Assembly: GCA_964036045.1 (NCBI GenBank)
Contig: OZ038382.1
Location: forward strand, 43,602,090 to 43,666,089
Reading direction: 5' to 3'
Origin: Eutreptiella sp. 'Long Island Sound 2002'
Taxonomy: Eukaryota > Euglenozoa > Euglenophyceae > Eutreptiales > Eutreptiaceae
DNA: 64,000 nucleotides
Below, piece by piece: positions 12,540-25,100 of this stretch. How positions within the stretch are numbered: position 1 is the first letter of the stretch; each line of letters opens with the position of its first letter. The notes beneath the pieces are model-generated. The model saw only the letters and a program-made list of their open reading frames with translations, made no database searches and had not been told where the DNA came from. The position numbers were made by a program, and so were the translations under genes.

Positions 12540-15500
12540 GCCGACACAATATCTCAAAATTGAATTCGGGACTTTCTGTCAAGTTATTGCAGCTCCCCCT
12601 TCAGCGTTCCGGGAAGGCATTAGAAGAAAATTTAGAAGGGGCATGTTCCATATTTTTGCAAAAAAGTTTCATTTTGGTACGCCACATTTATTGGATTTTC
12701 AGGTTGCTGCGTGGTGGTTGGCTAGGCTGTACGCGTGCTTTCGTAAAGTGGCACCTTTGGCCCTACCCGTTGAAGTTTTCGCTCTGGTCCACTGCCACCA
12801 CACGCCCACACTGCCATTGCACCCCCCGCCACCCCCGCGCGCGCGCGCTCGCTCGCCTCGTCTCGTCAAGCCAAGGCATGGCTGGCTTGGCTTGGCATGG
12901 TATGGTATGGCTTGGTGTGAGAGCCAGGTGCTTTCATAATGAAGTGTGGTGATACTTGCCGACACAATATCTCAAAATTGAATTCGGGACTTTCTGTCAA
13001 GTTATTGCAGCTCCCCCTTCAGCGTTCCGGGAAGGCATTAGAAGAAAATTTAGAAGGGGCATGTTCCATATTTTTGCAAAAAAGTTTCATTTTTGTACGC
13101 CACATTTATTGGATTTTCAGGTTGCTGCGTGGTGGTTGGCTAGGCTGTACGCGTGCTTTCGTAAAGTGGCACCTTTGGCCCTACCAGTTGAAGTTTTCGC
13201 TCTGGTCCACTGCCACCACACACCCACACTGCCATTGCACCCCCCGCCACCCCCGCGCGCGCGCGCTCGCTCGCCTCGTCTCGTCAAGCCAAGGCATGGC
13301 TGGCTTGGCTTGGCATGGTATGGTATGGCTTGGTGTGAGAGCCAGGTGCTTTCATAATGAAGTGTGGTGATACTTGCCGACACAATATCTCAAAATTGAA
13401 TTCGGGACTTTCTGTCAAGTTATTGCAGCTCCCCCTTCAGCGTTCCCGGAAGGCATTAGAAGAAAATTTAGAAGGGGCATGTTCCATATTTTTGCAAAAA
13501 AGTTTCATTTTGGTACGCCACATTTATTGGATTTTCAGGTTGCTGCGTGGTGGTTGGCTAGGCTGTACGCGTGCTTTCGTAAAGTGGCACCTTTGGCCCT
13601 ACCCGTTGAAGTTTTCGCTCTGGTCCACTGCCACCACACACCCACACTGCCATTGAACCCCCTGCCACCCCCGCGCGCGCGCGCTCGCTCGCCTCGTCTC
13701 GTCAAGCCAAGGCATGGCTGGCTTGGCTTGGCATGGTATGGTATGGCTTGGTGTGAGAGCCAGGTGCTTTCATAATGAAGTGTGGTGATACTTGCCGACA
13801 CAATATCTCAAAATTGAATTCGGGACTTTCTGTCAAGTTATTGCAGCTCCCCCTTCAGCGTTTCGGGAAGGCATTAGAAGAAAATTTAGAAGGGGCATGT
13901 TCCATATTTTTGCAAAAAAGTTTCATTTTGGTACGCCACATTTATTGGATTTTCAGGTTGCTGCGTGGTGGTTGGCTAGGCTGTACGCGTGCTTTCGTAA
14001 AGTGGCACCTTTGGCCCTACCCGTTGAAGTTTTCGCTCTGGTCCACTGCCACCACACACCCACACTGCCATTGCACCCCCCGCCACCCCCGCGCGCGCGC
14101 GCTCGCTCGCCTCGTCTCGTCAAGCCAAGGCATGGCTGGCTTGGCTTGGCATGGTATGGTATGGCTTGGTGTGAGAGCCAGGTGCTTTCATAATGAAGTG
14201 TGGTGATACTTGCCGACACAATATCTCAAAATTGAATTCGGGACTTTCTGTCAAGTTATTGCAGCTCCCCCTTCAGCGTTCCGGGAAGGCATTAGAAGAA
14301 AATTTAGAAGGGGCATGTTCCATATTTTTGCAAAAAAGTTTCATTTTGGTACGCCACATTTATTGGATTTTCAGGTTGCTGCGTGGTGGTTGGCTAGGCT
14401 GTACGCGTGCTTTCGTAAAGTGGCACCTTTCGCCCTACCCGTTGAAGTTTTCGCTCTGGTCCACTGCCACCACACACCCACACTGCCATTGCACCCCCCG
14501 CCACCCCCGCGCGCGCGCGCTCGCTCGCCTCGTCTCGTCAAGCCAAGGCATGGCTGGCTTGGCCTGGCATGGTATGGTATGGCTTGGTGTGAGAGCCAGG
14601 TGCTTTCATAATGAAGTGTGGTGATACTTGCCGACACAATATCTCAAAATTGAATTCGGGACTTTCTGTCAAGTTATTGCAGCTCCCCCTTCAGCGTTCC
14701 GGGGAGGCATTAGAAGAAAATTTAGAAGGGGCATGTTCCATATTTTTGCAAAAAAGTTTCATTTTGGTACGCCACATTTATTGGATTTTCAGGTTGCTGC
14801 GTGGTGGTTGGCTAGGCTGTACGCGTGCTTTCGTAAAGTGGCACCTTTGGCTCTACCCGTTGAAGTTTTCACTCTGGTCCACTGCCAACACACACCCACA
14901 CTGCCATTGCACCCCCCGCCACCCCCGCGCGCGCGCGCTCGCTCGCCTCGTCTCGTCAAGCCAAGGCATGGCTGGCTTGGCTTGGCATGGTATGGTATGG
15001 CTTGGTGTGAGAGCCAGGTGCTTTCATAACGGAGTGTGGTGATACTTGCCGACACAATATCTCAAAATTGAATTCGGGACTTTCTGTCAAGTTATTGCAG
15101 CTCCCCCTTCAGCGTTCCGGGAAGGCATTAGAAGAAAATTTAGAAGGGGCATGTTCCATATTTTTGCAAAAAAGTTTCATTTTGGTACGCCACATTTATT
15201 GGATTTTCAGGTTGCTGCGTGGTGGTTGGCTAGGCTGTACGCGTGCTTTCGTAAAGTGGCACCTTTGGCCCTACCCGTTGAAGTTTTCGCTCTGGTCCAC
15301 TGCCACCACACACCCACACTGCCATTGCACCCCCCGCCACCCCCGCGCGCGCGCGCTCGCTCGCCTCGTCTCGTCAAGCCAAGGCATGGCTGGCTTGGCT
15401 TGGCATGGTATGGTATGGCTTGGTGTGAGAGCCAGGTGCTTTCATAATGAAGTGTGGTGATACTTGCCGACACAATATCTCAAAATTGAATTCGGGACTT

Positions 15501-16100
15501 TCTGTCAAGTTATTGCAGCTCCCCCTTCAGCGTTCCCGGAAGGCATTAGAAGAAAATTTAGAAGGGGCATGTTCCATATTTTTGCAAAAAAGTTTCATTT
15601 TGGTACGCCACATTTATTGGATTTTCAGGTTGCTGCGTGGTGGTTGGCTAGGCTGTACGCGTGCTTTCGTAAAGTGGCACCTTTCGCCCTACCCGTTGAA
15701 GTTTTCGCTCTGGTCCACTGCCACCACACACCCACACTGCCATTGCACCCCCCGCCACCCCCGCGCGCGCGCGCTCGCTCGCCTCGTCTCGTCAAGCCAA
15801 GGCATGGCTGGCTTGGCTTGGCATGGTATGGTATGGCTTGGTGTGAGAGCCAGGTGCTTTCATAATGAAGTGTGGTGATACTTGCCGACACAATATCTCA
15901 AAATTGAATTCGGGACTTTCTGTCAAGTTATTGCAGCTCCCCCTTCAGCGTTCCGGGAAGGCATTAGAAGAAAATTTAGAAGGGGCATGTTCCATATTTT
16001 TGCAAAAAAGTTTCATTTTGGTACGCCACATTTATTGGATTTTCAGGTTGCTGCGTGGTGGTTGGCTAGGCTGTACGCGTGCTTTCGTAAAGTGGCACCT

Positions 16101-16183
16101 TTCACCCTACCCTTTGAAATTTTCGCTCTGGTCTACTGCCACCACCCACCCACAGTGCCATTGCACCCCCCGCCACCCCCGCA
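16101..16183. repeat. Locally diverged patch inside one satellite monomer
   Basis: The unit starting at 15884 carries seven substitutions within about 80 bp: ttcaccc, two in ccctttgaaat, gtctac, ccacccacc, cacagtgcc and gcacgcgc. The rest of the unit matches the consensus closely. Neighbouring units have only a few changes over their whole 418 bp. Confidence 0.75.
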
Positions 16184-19100
16184 CGCGCGCGCTCGCTCGC
16201 CTCGTCTCGTCAAGCCAAGGCATGGCTGGCTTGGCTTGGCATGGTATGGTATGGCTTGGTGTGAGAGCCAGGTGCTTTCATAATGAAGTGTGGTGATACT
16301 TGCCGACACAATATCTCAAAATTGAATTCGGGACTTTCTGTCAAGTTATTGCAGCTCCCCCTTCAGCGTTCCGGGAAGGCATTAGAAGGAAATTTAGAAG
16401 GGGCATGTTCCATATTTTTGCAAAAAAGTTTCATTTTGGTACGCCACATTTATTGGATTTTCAGGTTGCTGCGTGGTGGTTGGCTAGGCTGTACGCGTGC
16501 TTTCGTAAAGTGGCACCTTTCGCCCTACCCGTTGAAGTTTTCGCTCTGGTCCACTGCCACCACACACCCACACTGCCATTGCACCCCCCGCCACCCCCGC
16601 GCGCGCGCGCTCGCTCGCCTCGTCTCATCAAGCCAAGGCATGGCTGGCTTGGCTTGGCATGGTATGGTATGGCTTGGTGTGAGAGCCAGGTGCTTTCATA
16701 ATGAAGTGTGGTGATACTTGCCGACACAATATCTCAAAATTGAATTCGGGACTTTCTGTCAAGTTATTGCAGCTCCCCCTTCAGCGTTCCGGGAAGGCAT
16801 TAGAAGAAAATTTAGAAGGGGCATGTTCCATATTTTTGCAAAAAAGTTTCATTTTGGTACGCCACATTTATTGGATTTTCAGGTTGCTGCGTGGTGGGTG
16901 CCTAGGCTGTACGCGTGCTTTCGTAAAGTGGCACCTTTGGCCCTACCCGTTGAAGTTTTCGCTCTGGTCCACTGCCACCACACACCCACACTGCCATTGC
17001 ACCCCCCGCCACCCCCGCGCGCGCGCGCTCGCTCGCCTCGTCTCGTCAAGCCAAGGCATGGCTGGCTTGGCTTGGCATGGTATGGTATGGCTTGGTGTGA
17101 GAGCCAGGTGCTTTCATAATGAAGTGTGGTGATACTTGCCGACACAATATCTCAAAATTGAATTCGGGACTTTCTGTCAAGTTATTGCAGCTCCCCCTTC
17201 AGCGTTCCGGGAAGGCATTAGAAGAAAATTTAGAAGGGGCATGTTCCATATTTTTGCAAAAAAGTTTCATTTTGGTACGCCACATTTATTGGATTTTCAG
17301 GTTGCTGCGTGGTGGTTGGCTAGGCTGTACGCGTGCTTTCGTAAAGTGGCACCTTTGGCCCTACCCGTTGAAGTTTTCGCTCTGGTCCACTGCCACCACA
17401 CACCCACACTGCCATTGCACCCCCCGCCACCCCCGCGCGCGCGCGCTCGCTCGCCTCGTCTCGTCAAGCCAAGGCATGGCTGGCTTGGCTTGGCATCGTA
17501 TGGTATGGCTTGGTGTGAGAGCCAGGTGCTTTCATAATGAAGTGTGGTGATACTTGCCGACACAATATCTCAAAATTGAATCCGGGACTTTCTGTCAAGT
17601 TATTGCAGCTCCCCCTTCAGCGTTCCGGGAAGGCATTAGAAGAAAATTTAGAAGGGGCATGTTCCATATTTTTGCAAAAAAGTTTCCTTTTGGTACGCCA
17701 CATTTATTGGATTTTCAGGTTGCTGCGTGGTGGTTGGCTAGGCTGTACGCGTGCTTTCGTAAAGTGGCACCTTTCGCCCTACCCGTTGAAGTTTTTGCTC
17801 TGGTCCACTGCCACCACACACCCACACTGCCATTGCACCCCCCGCCACCCCCGCGCGCGCGCGCTCGCTCGCCTCGTCTCGTCAAGCCAAGGCATGGCTG
17901 GCTTGGCTTGGCATGGTATGGTATGGCTTGGTGTGAGAGCCAGGTGCTTTCATAATGAAGTGTGGTGATACTTGCCGACACAATATCTTAAAATTGAATT
18001 CGGGACTTTCTGTCAAGTTATTGCAGCTCCCCCTTCAGCGTTCCGGGAAGGCATTAGAAGAAAATTTAGAAGGGGCATGTTCCATATTTTTGCAAAAAAA
18101 GTTTCATTTTGGTACGCCACATTTATTGGATTTTCAGGTTGCTGCGTGGTGGTTGGCTAGGCTGTACGCGTGCTTTCGTAAAGTGGCACCTTTCGCCCTA
18201 CCCGTTGAAGTTTTCGCTCTGGTCCACTGCCACCACACACCCACACTGCCATTGCACCCCCCGCCACCCCCGCGCGCGCGCGCTCGCTCGCCTCGTCTCG
18301 TCAAGCCAAGGCATGGCTGGCTTGGCTTGGCATGGTATGGTATGGCTTGGTGTGAGAGCCAGGTGCTTTCATAATGAAGTGTGGTGATACTTGCCGACAC
18401 AATATCTCAAAATTGAATTCGGGACTTTCTGTCAAGTTATTGCAGCTCCCCCTTCAGCGTTCCGGGAAGGCATTAGAAGAAAATTTAGAAGGGGCATGTT
18501 GCATATTTTTGCAAAAAAGATTTATTTTGGTACGCCACATTTATTGGATTTTCAGGTTGCTGCGTGGTGGTTGGCTAGGCTGTACGCGTGCTTTCGTAAA
18601 GTGGCACCTTTGGCCCTACCCGTTGAAGTTTTCGCTCTGGTCCACTGCCACCACACACCCACACTGCCATTGCACCCCCCGCCACCCCCGCGCGCGCGCG
18701 CTCGCTCGCCTCGTCTCGTCAAGCCAAGGCATGGCTGGCTTGGCTTGGCATGGTATGGTATGGCTTGGTGTGAGAGCCAGGTGCTTTCATAATGAAGTGT
18801 GGTGATACTTGCCGACACAATATCTCAAAATTGAATCCGGGACTTTCTGTCAAGTTATTGCAGCTCCCCCTTCAGCGTTCCGGGAAGGCATTAGAAGAAA
18901 ATTTAGAAGGGGCATGTTCCATATTTTTGCAAAAAAGTTTCATTTTGGTACGCCACATTTATTGGATTTTCAGGTTGCTGCGTGGTGGTTGGCTAGGCTT
19001 TACACGTGCTTTCGTAAAGTGGCACCTTTGGCCCTACCCGTTGAAGTTTTCGCTCTGGTCCACTGCCACCACACACCCACACTGCCATTGCACCCCCCGC

Positions 19101-22100
19101 CACCCCCGCGCGCGCGCGCTCGCTCGCCTCGTCTCGTCCAGCCAAGGCATGGCTGGCTTGGCTTGGCATGGTATGGTATGGCTTGGTGTGAGAGCCAGGT
19201 GCTTTCATAATGAAGTGTGGTGATACTTGCCGACACAATATCTCAAAATTGAATCCGGGACTTTCTGTCAAGTTATTGCAGCTCCCCCTTCAGCGTTCCG
19301 GGAAGGCATTAGAAGAAAATTGAGAAGGGGCATGTTCCATATTTTTGCAAAAAAGTTTCATTTTGGTACGCCACATTTATTGGATTTTCAGGTTGCTGCG
19401 TGGTGGTTGGCTAGGCTGTACGCGTGCTTTCGTAAAGTGGCACCTTTGGCCCTACCCGTTGAAGTTTTCGCTCTGGTCCACTGCCACCACACACCCACAC
19501 TGCCATTGCACCCCCCGCCACCCCCGCGCGCGCGCGCTCGCTCGCCTCGTCTCGTCAAGCCAAGGCATGGCTGGCTTGGCTTGGCATGGTATGGTATGGC
19601 TTGGTGTGAGAGCCAGGTGCTTTCATAATGAAGTGTGGTGATACTTGCCGACACAATATCTCAAAATTGAATTCGGGACTTTCTGTCAAGTTATTGCAGC
19701 TCCCCCTTCAGCGTTCCGGGAAGGCATTAGAAGAAAATTTAGAAGGGGCATGTTCCATATTTTTGCAAAAAAGTTTCATTTTGGTACGCCACATTTATTG
19801 GATTTTCAGGTTGCTGCGTGGTGGTTGGCTAGGCTGTACGCGTGCTTTCGTAAAGTGGCACCTTTCGCCCTACCCGTTGAAGTTTTCGCTCTGGTCCACT
19901 GCCACCACACACCCACACTGCCATTGCACCCCCCGCCACCCCCGCGCGCGCGCGCTCGCTCGCCTCGTCTCGTCAAGCCAAGGCATGGCTGGCTTGGCTT
20001 GGCATGGTATGGTATGGCTTGGTGTGAGAGCCAGGTGCTTTCATAATGAAGTGTGGTGATACTTGCAGACACAATATCTCAAAATTGAATTCGGGACTTT
20101 CTGTCAAGTTATTGCAGCTCCCCCTTCAGCGTTCCGGGAAGGCATTAGAAGAAAATTTAGAAGGGGCATGTTCCATATTTTTGCAAAAAAGTTTCATTTT
20201 GGTACGCCACATTTATTGGATTTTCAGGTTGCTGCGTGGTGGTTGGCTAGGCTGTACACGTGCTTTCGTAAAGTGGCACCTTTCGCCCTACCCGTTGAAG
20301 TTTTCGCTCTGGTCCACTGCCACCACACACCCACACTGCCATTGCACCCCCCGCCACCCCCGCGCGCGCGCGCTCGCTCGCCTCGTCTCGTCAAGCCATG
20401 GCATGGCTGGCTTGGCTTGGCATGGTATGGTATGGCTTGGTGTGAGAGCCAGGTGCTTTCATAATGAAGTGTGGTGATACTTGCCGACACAATATCTCAA
20501 AATTGAATTCGGGACTTTCTGTCAAGTTATTGCAGCTCCCCCTTCAGCGTTCCGGGAAGGCATTAGAAGAAAATTTAGAAGGGGCATGTTCCATATTTTT
20601 GCAAAAAAGTTTCATTTTGGTACGCCACATTTATTGGATTTTCAGGTTGCTGCGTGGTGGTTGGCTAGGCTGTACGCGTGCTTTCGTAAAGTGGCACCTT
20701 TGGCCCTACCCGTTGAAGTTTTTGCTCTGGTCCACTGCCACCACACACCCACACTGCCATTGCACCCCCCGCCACCCCCGGGCGCGCGCGCTCGCTCGCC
20801 TCGTCTCGTCAAGCCAAGGCATGGCTGGCTTGGCTTGGCATGGTATGGTATGGCTTGGTGTGAGAGCCAGGTGCTTTCATAATGAAGTGTGGTGATACTT
20901 GCCGACACAATATCTCAAAATTGAATTCGGGACTTTCTGTCAAGTTATTGCAGCTCCCCCTTCAGCGTTCCGGGAAGTTATTAGAAGAAAATTTAGAAGG
21001 GGCATGTTCCATATTTTTGCAAAAAAGTTTCATTTTGGTACGCCACATTTATTGGATTTTCAGGTTGCTGCGTGGTGGTTGGCTAGGCTGTACGCGTGCT
21101 TTCGTAAAGTGGCACCTTTGGCCCTACCCGTTGAAGTTTTCGCTCTGGTCCACTGCCACCACACACCCACACTGCCATTGCACCCCCCGCCACCCCCGCG
21201 CGCGCGCGCTCGCTCGCCTCGTCTCGTCCAGCCAAGGCATGGCTGGTTTGGCTTGGCATGGTATGGCATGGCTTGGTGTGAGAGCCAGGTGCTTTCATAA
21301 TGAAGTGTGGTGATACTTGCCGACACAATATCTCAAAATTGAATTCGGGACTTTCTGTCAAGTTATTGCAGCTCCCCCTTCGGCGTTCCGGGAAGGCATT
21401 AGAAGAAAATTGAGAAGGGGCATGTTCCATATTTTTGCAAAAAAGTTCCATTTTGGTACGCCACATTTATTGGATTTTCAGGTTGCTGCGTGGTGGTTGG
21501 CTAGGCTGTACGCGTGCTTTCGTAAAGTGGCACCTTTGGCCCTACCCGTTGAAGTTTTCGCTCTGGTCCACTGCCACCACACACCCACACTGCCATTGCA
21601 CCCCCCGCCACCCCCGCGCGCGCGCGCTCGCTCGCCTCGTCTCGTCAAGCAAAGGCATGACTGGCTTGGCTTGGCATGGTATGGTATGGCTTGGTGTGAG
21701 AGCCAGGTGCTTTCATAATGAAGTGTGGTGATACTTGCCGACACAATATCTCAAAATTGAATTCGGGACTTTCTGTCAAGTTATTGCAGCTCCCCCTTCA
21801 GCGTTCCGGGAAGGCATTAGAAGAAAATTTAGAAGGGGCATGTTCCATATTTTTGCAAAAAAGTTTCATTTTGGTACGCCACATTTAATGGATCTTCAGG
21901 TTGCTGCGTGGTGGTTGGCTAGGCTGTACACGTGCTTTCGTAAAGTGGCACCTTTCGCCCTACCCGTTGAAGTTTTCGCTCTGGTCCACTGCCACCACAC
22001 ACCCACACTGCGATTGCACCCCCCGCCACCCCAGCGCGCGCGCGCTCGCTCGCCTCGTCTCGTCAAGCCAAGGCATGGCTGGCTTGGCTTGGCATGGTAT

Positions 22101-25100
22101 GGTATGGCTTGGTGTGAGAGCCAGGTGCTTTCATAATGAAGTGTGGTGATACTTGCAGACACAATATCTCAAAATTGAATTCGGGACTTTCTGTCAAGTT
22201 ATTGCAGCTCCCCCTTCAGCGTTCCGGGAAGGCATTAGAAGAAAATTTGGAAGGGGCATGTTCCATATTTTTGCAAAAAAGTGTCATTTTGGTACGCCAC
22301 ATTTATTGGATTTTCAGGTTGCTGCGTGGTGGTTGGCTAGGCTGTACACGTGCTTTCGTAAAGTGGCACCTTTGGCCCTACCCGTTGAAGTTTTCGCTCT
22401 GGTCCACTGCCACCACACACCCACACTGCCATTGCACCCCCCGCCACCCCCGCGCGCGCGCGCTCGCTCGCCTCGTCTCGTCAAACCAAGGCATGGCTGG
22501 CTTGGCTTGGCATGGTATGGTATGGCTTGGTGTGAGAGCCAGGTGCTTTCATAATGAAGTGTGGTGATACTTGCCGACACAATATCTCAAAATTGAATTC
22601 GGGACTTTCTGTCAAGTTATTGCAGCTCCCCCTTCAGCGTTCCGGGAAGGCATTAGAAGAAAATTTAGAAGGGGCATGTTCCATATTTTTGCAAAAAAGT
22701 TTCATTTTGGTACGCCACATTTATTGGATTTTCAGGTTGCTGCGTGGTGGTTGGCTAGGCTGTACGCGTGCTTTCGTAAAGTGGCACCTTTGGCCCTACC
22801 CGTTGAAGTTTTCGCTCCGGTCCACTGCCACCACACACCCACACTGCCATTGCATCCCCCGCCACCCCCGCGCGCGCGCGCTCGCTCGCCTCGTCTCGTC
22901 AAGCCAAGGCATGGCTGGCTTGGCTTGGCATGGTATGGTATGGCTTGGTGTGAGAGCCAGGTGCTTTCATAATGAAGTGTGGTGATACTTGCCGACACAA
23001 TATCTCAAAATTGAATTCGGGACTTTCTGTCAAGTTATTGCAGCTTCCCCTTTCAGCGTTCCGGGAAGGCATTAGAAGAAAATTTAGAAGGGGCATGTTC
23101 CATATTTTTGCAAAAAAGTTTCATTTTGGTACGCCACATTTATTGGATTTTCAGGCTGCTGCGTGGTGGTTGGCTAGGCTGTACGCGTGCTTTCGTAAAG
23201 TGGCACCTTTCGCCCTACCCGTTGAAGTTTTCGCTCTGGTCCACTGCCACCACACACCCACACTACCATTGCACCCCCCGCCACCCCCGCGCGCGCGCGC
23301 TCGCTCGCCTCGTCTCGTCAAGCCAAGGCATGGCTGGCTTGGCTTGGCATGGTATGGTATGGCTTGGTGTGAGAGCCAGGTGCTTTCATAATGAAGTGTG
23401 GTGATACTTGCAGACACAATATCTCAAAATTGAATTCGGGACTTTCTGTCAGGTTATTGCAGCTCCCCCTTCAGCGTTCCGGGAAGGCATTAGAAGAAAA
23501 TTTGGAAGGGGCATGTTCCACATTTTTGCAAAAAAGTTTCATTTTGGTACGCCACATTTATTGGATTTTCAGGTTGCTGCGTGGTGGTTGGCTAGGCTGT
23601 ACACGTGCTTTCGTAAAGTGGCACCTTTCGCCCTACCCGTTGAAGTTTTCGCTCTGGTCCACTGCCACCACACACCCACACTGCCATTGCACCCCCCGCC
23701 ACCCCCGCGCGCGCGCGCTCGCTCGCCTCGTCTCGTCAAGCCAAGGCATGGCTGGCTTGGCTTGGCATGGTATGGTATGGCTTGGTGTGAGAGCCAGGTG
23801 CTTTCATAATGAAGTGTGGTGATACTTGCCGACACAATATCTCAAAATTGAATTCGGGACTTTCTGTCAAGTTATTGCAGCTCCCCCTTCAGCGTTCCGG
23901 GAAGGCATTAGAAGAAAATTTAGAAGGGGCATGTTCCATATTTTTGCAAAAAAGTTTCATTTTGGTACGCCACATTTATTGGATTTTCAGGTTGCTGCGT
24001 GGTGGTTGGCTAGGCTGTACGCGTGCTTTCGTAAAGTGGCACCTTTCGCCCTACCCGTTGAAGTTTTCGCTCTGGTCCACTGCCACCACACACCCACACT
24101 GCCATTGCACCCCCCGCCACCCCCGCGCGCGCGCGCTCGCTCGCCTCGTCTCGTCAAGCCAAGGCATGGCTGGCTTGGCTTGGCATGGTATGGTATGGCT
24201 TGGTGTGAGAGCCAGGTGCTTTCATAATGAAGTGTGGTGATACCTGCCGACACAGTATCTCAAAATTGAATTCGGGACTTTCTGTCAAGTTATTGCAGCT
24301 CCCCCTTCAGCGTTCCGGGAAGGCATTAGAAGAAAATTTAGAAGGGGCATGTTCCATATTTTTGCAAAAAAGTTTCATTTTGGTACGCCACATTTATTGG
24401 ATTTTCAGGTTGCTGCGTGGTGGTTGGCTAGGCTGTACGCGTGCTTTCGTAAAGTGGCACCTTTCGCCCTACCCGTTGAAGTTTTCGCTCTGGTCCACTG
24501 CCAACACACACCCACACTGCCATTGCACCCCCCGCCACCCCCGCGCGCGCGCGCTCGCTGGCCTCGTCTCGTCAAGCCAAGGCATGGCTGGCTTGGCTTG
24601 GCATGGTATGGTATGGCTTGGTGTGAGAGCCAGGTGCTTTCATAATGAAGTGTGGTGATACTTGCCGACACAATATCTCAAAATTGAATTCGGGACTTTC
24701 TGTCAAGTTATTGCAGCTCCCCCTTCAGCGTTCCGGGAAGGCATTAGAAGAAAATTTAGAAGGGGCATGTTCCATATTTTTGCAAAAAAGTTTCATTTTG
24801 GTACGCCACATTTATTGGATTTTCAGGTTGCTGCGTGGTGGTTGGCTAGGCTGTACACGTGCTTTCGTAAAGTGGCACCTTTCGCCCTACCCGTTGAAGT
24901 TTTCGCTCTGGTCCACTGCCACCACACACCCACACTGCCATTGCACCCCCCGCCACCCCCGCGCGCGCGCGCTCGCTCGCCTCGTCTCGTCAAGCCAAGG
25001 CATGGCTGGCTTGGCTTGGCATGGTATGGTATGGCTTGGTGTGAGAGCCAGGTGCTTTCATAATGAAGTGTGGTGATACTTGCCGACACAATATCTCAAA

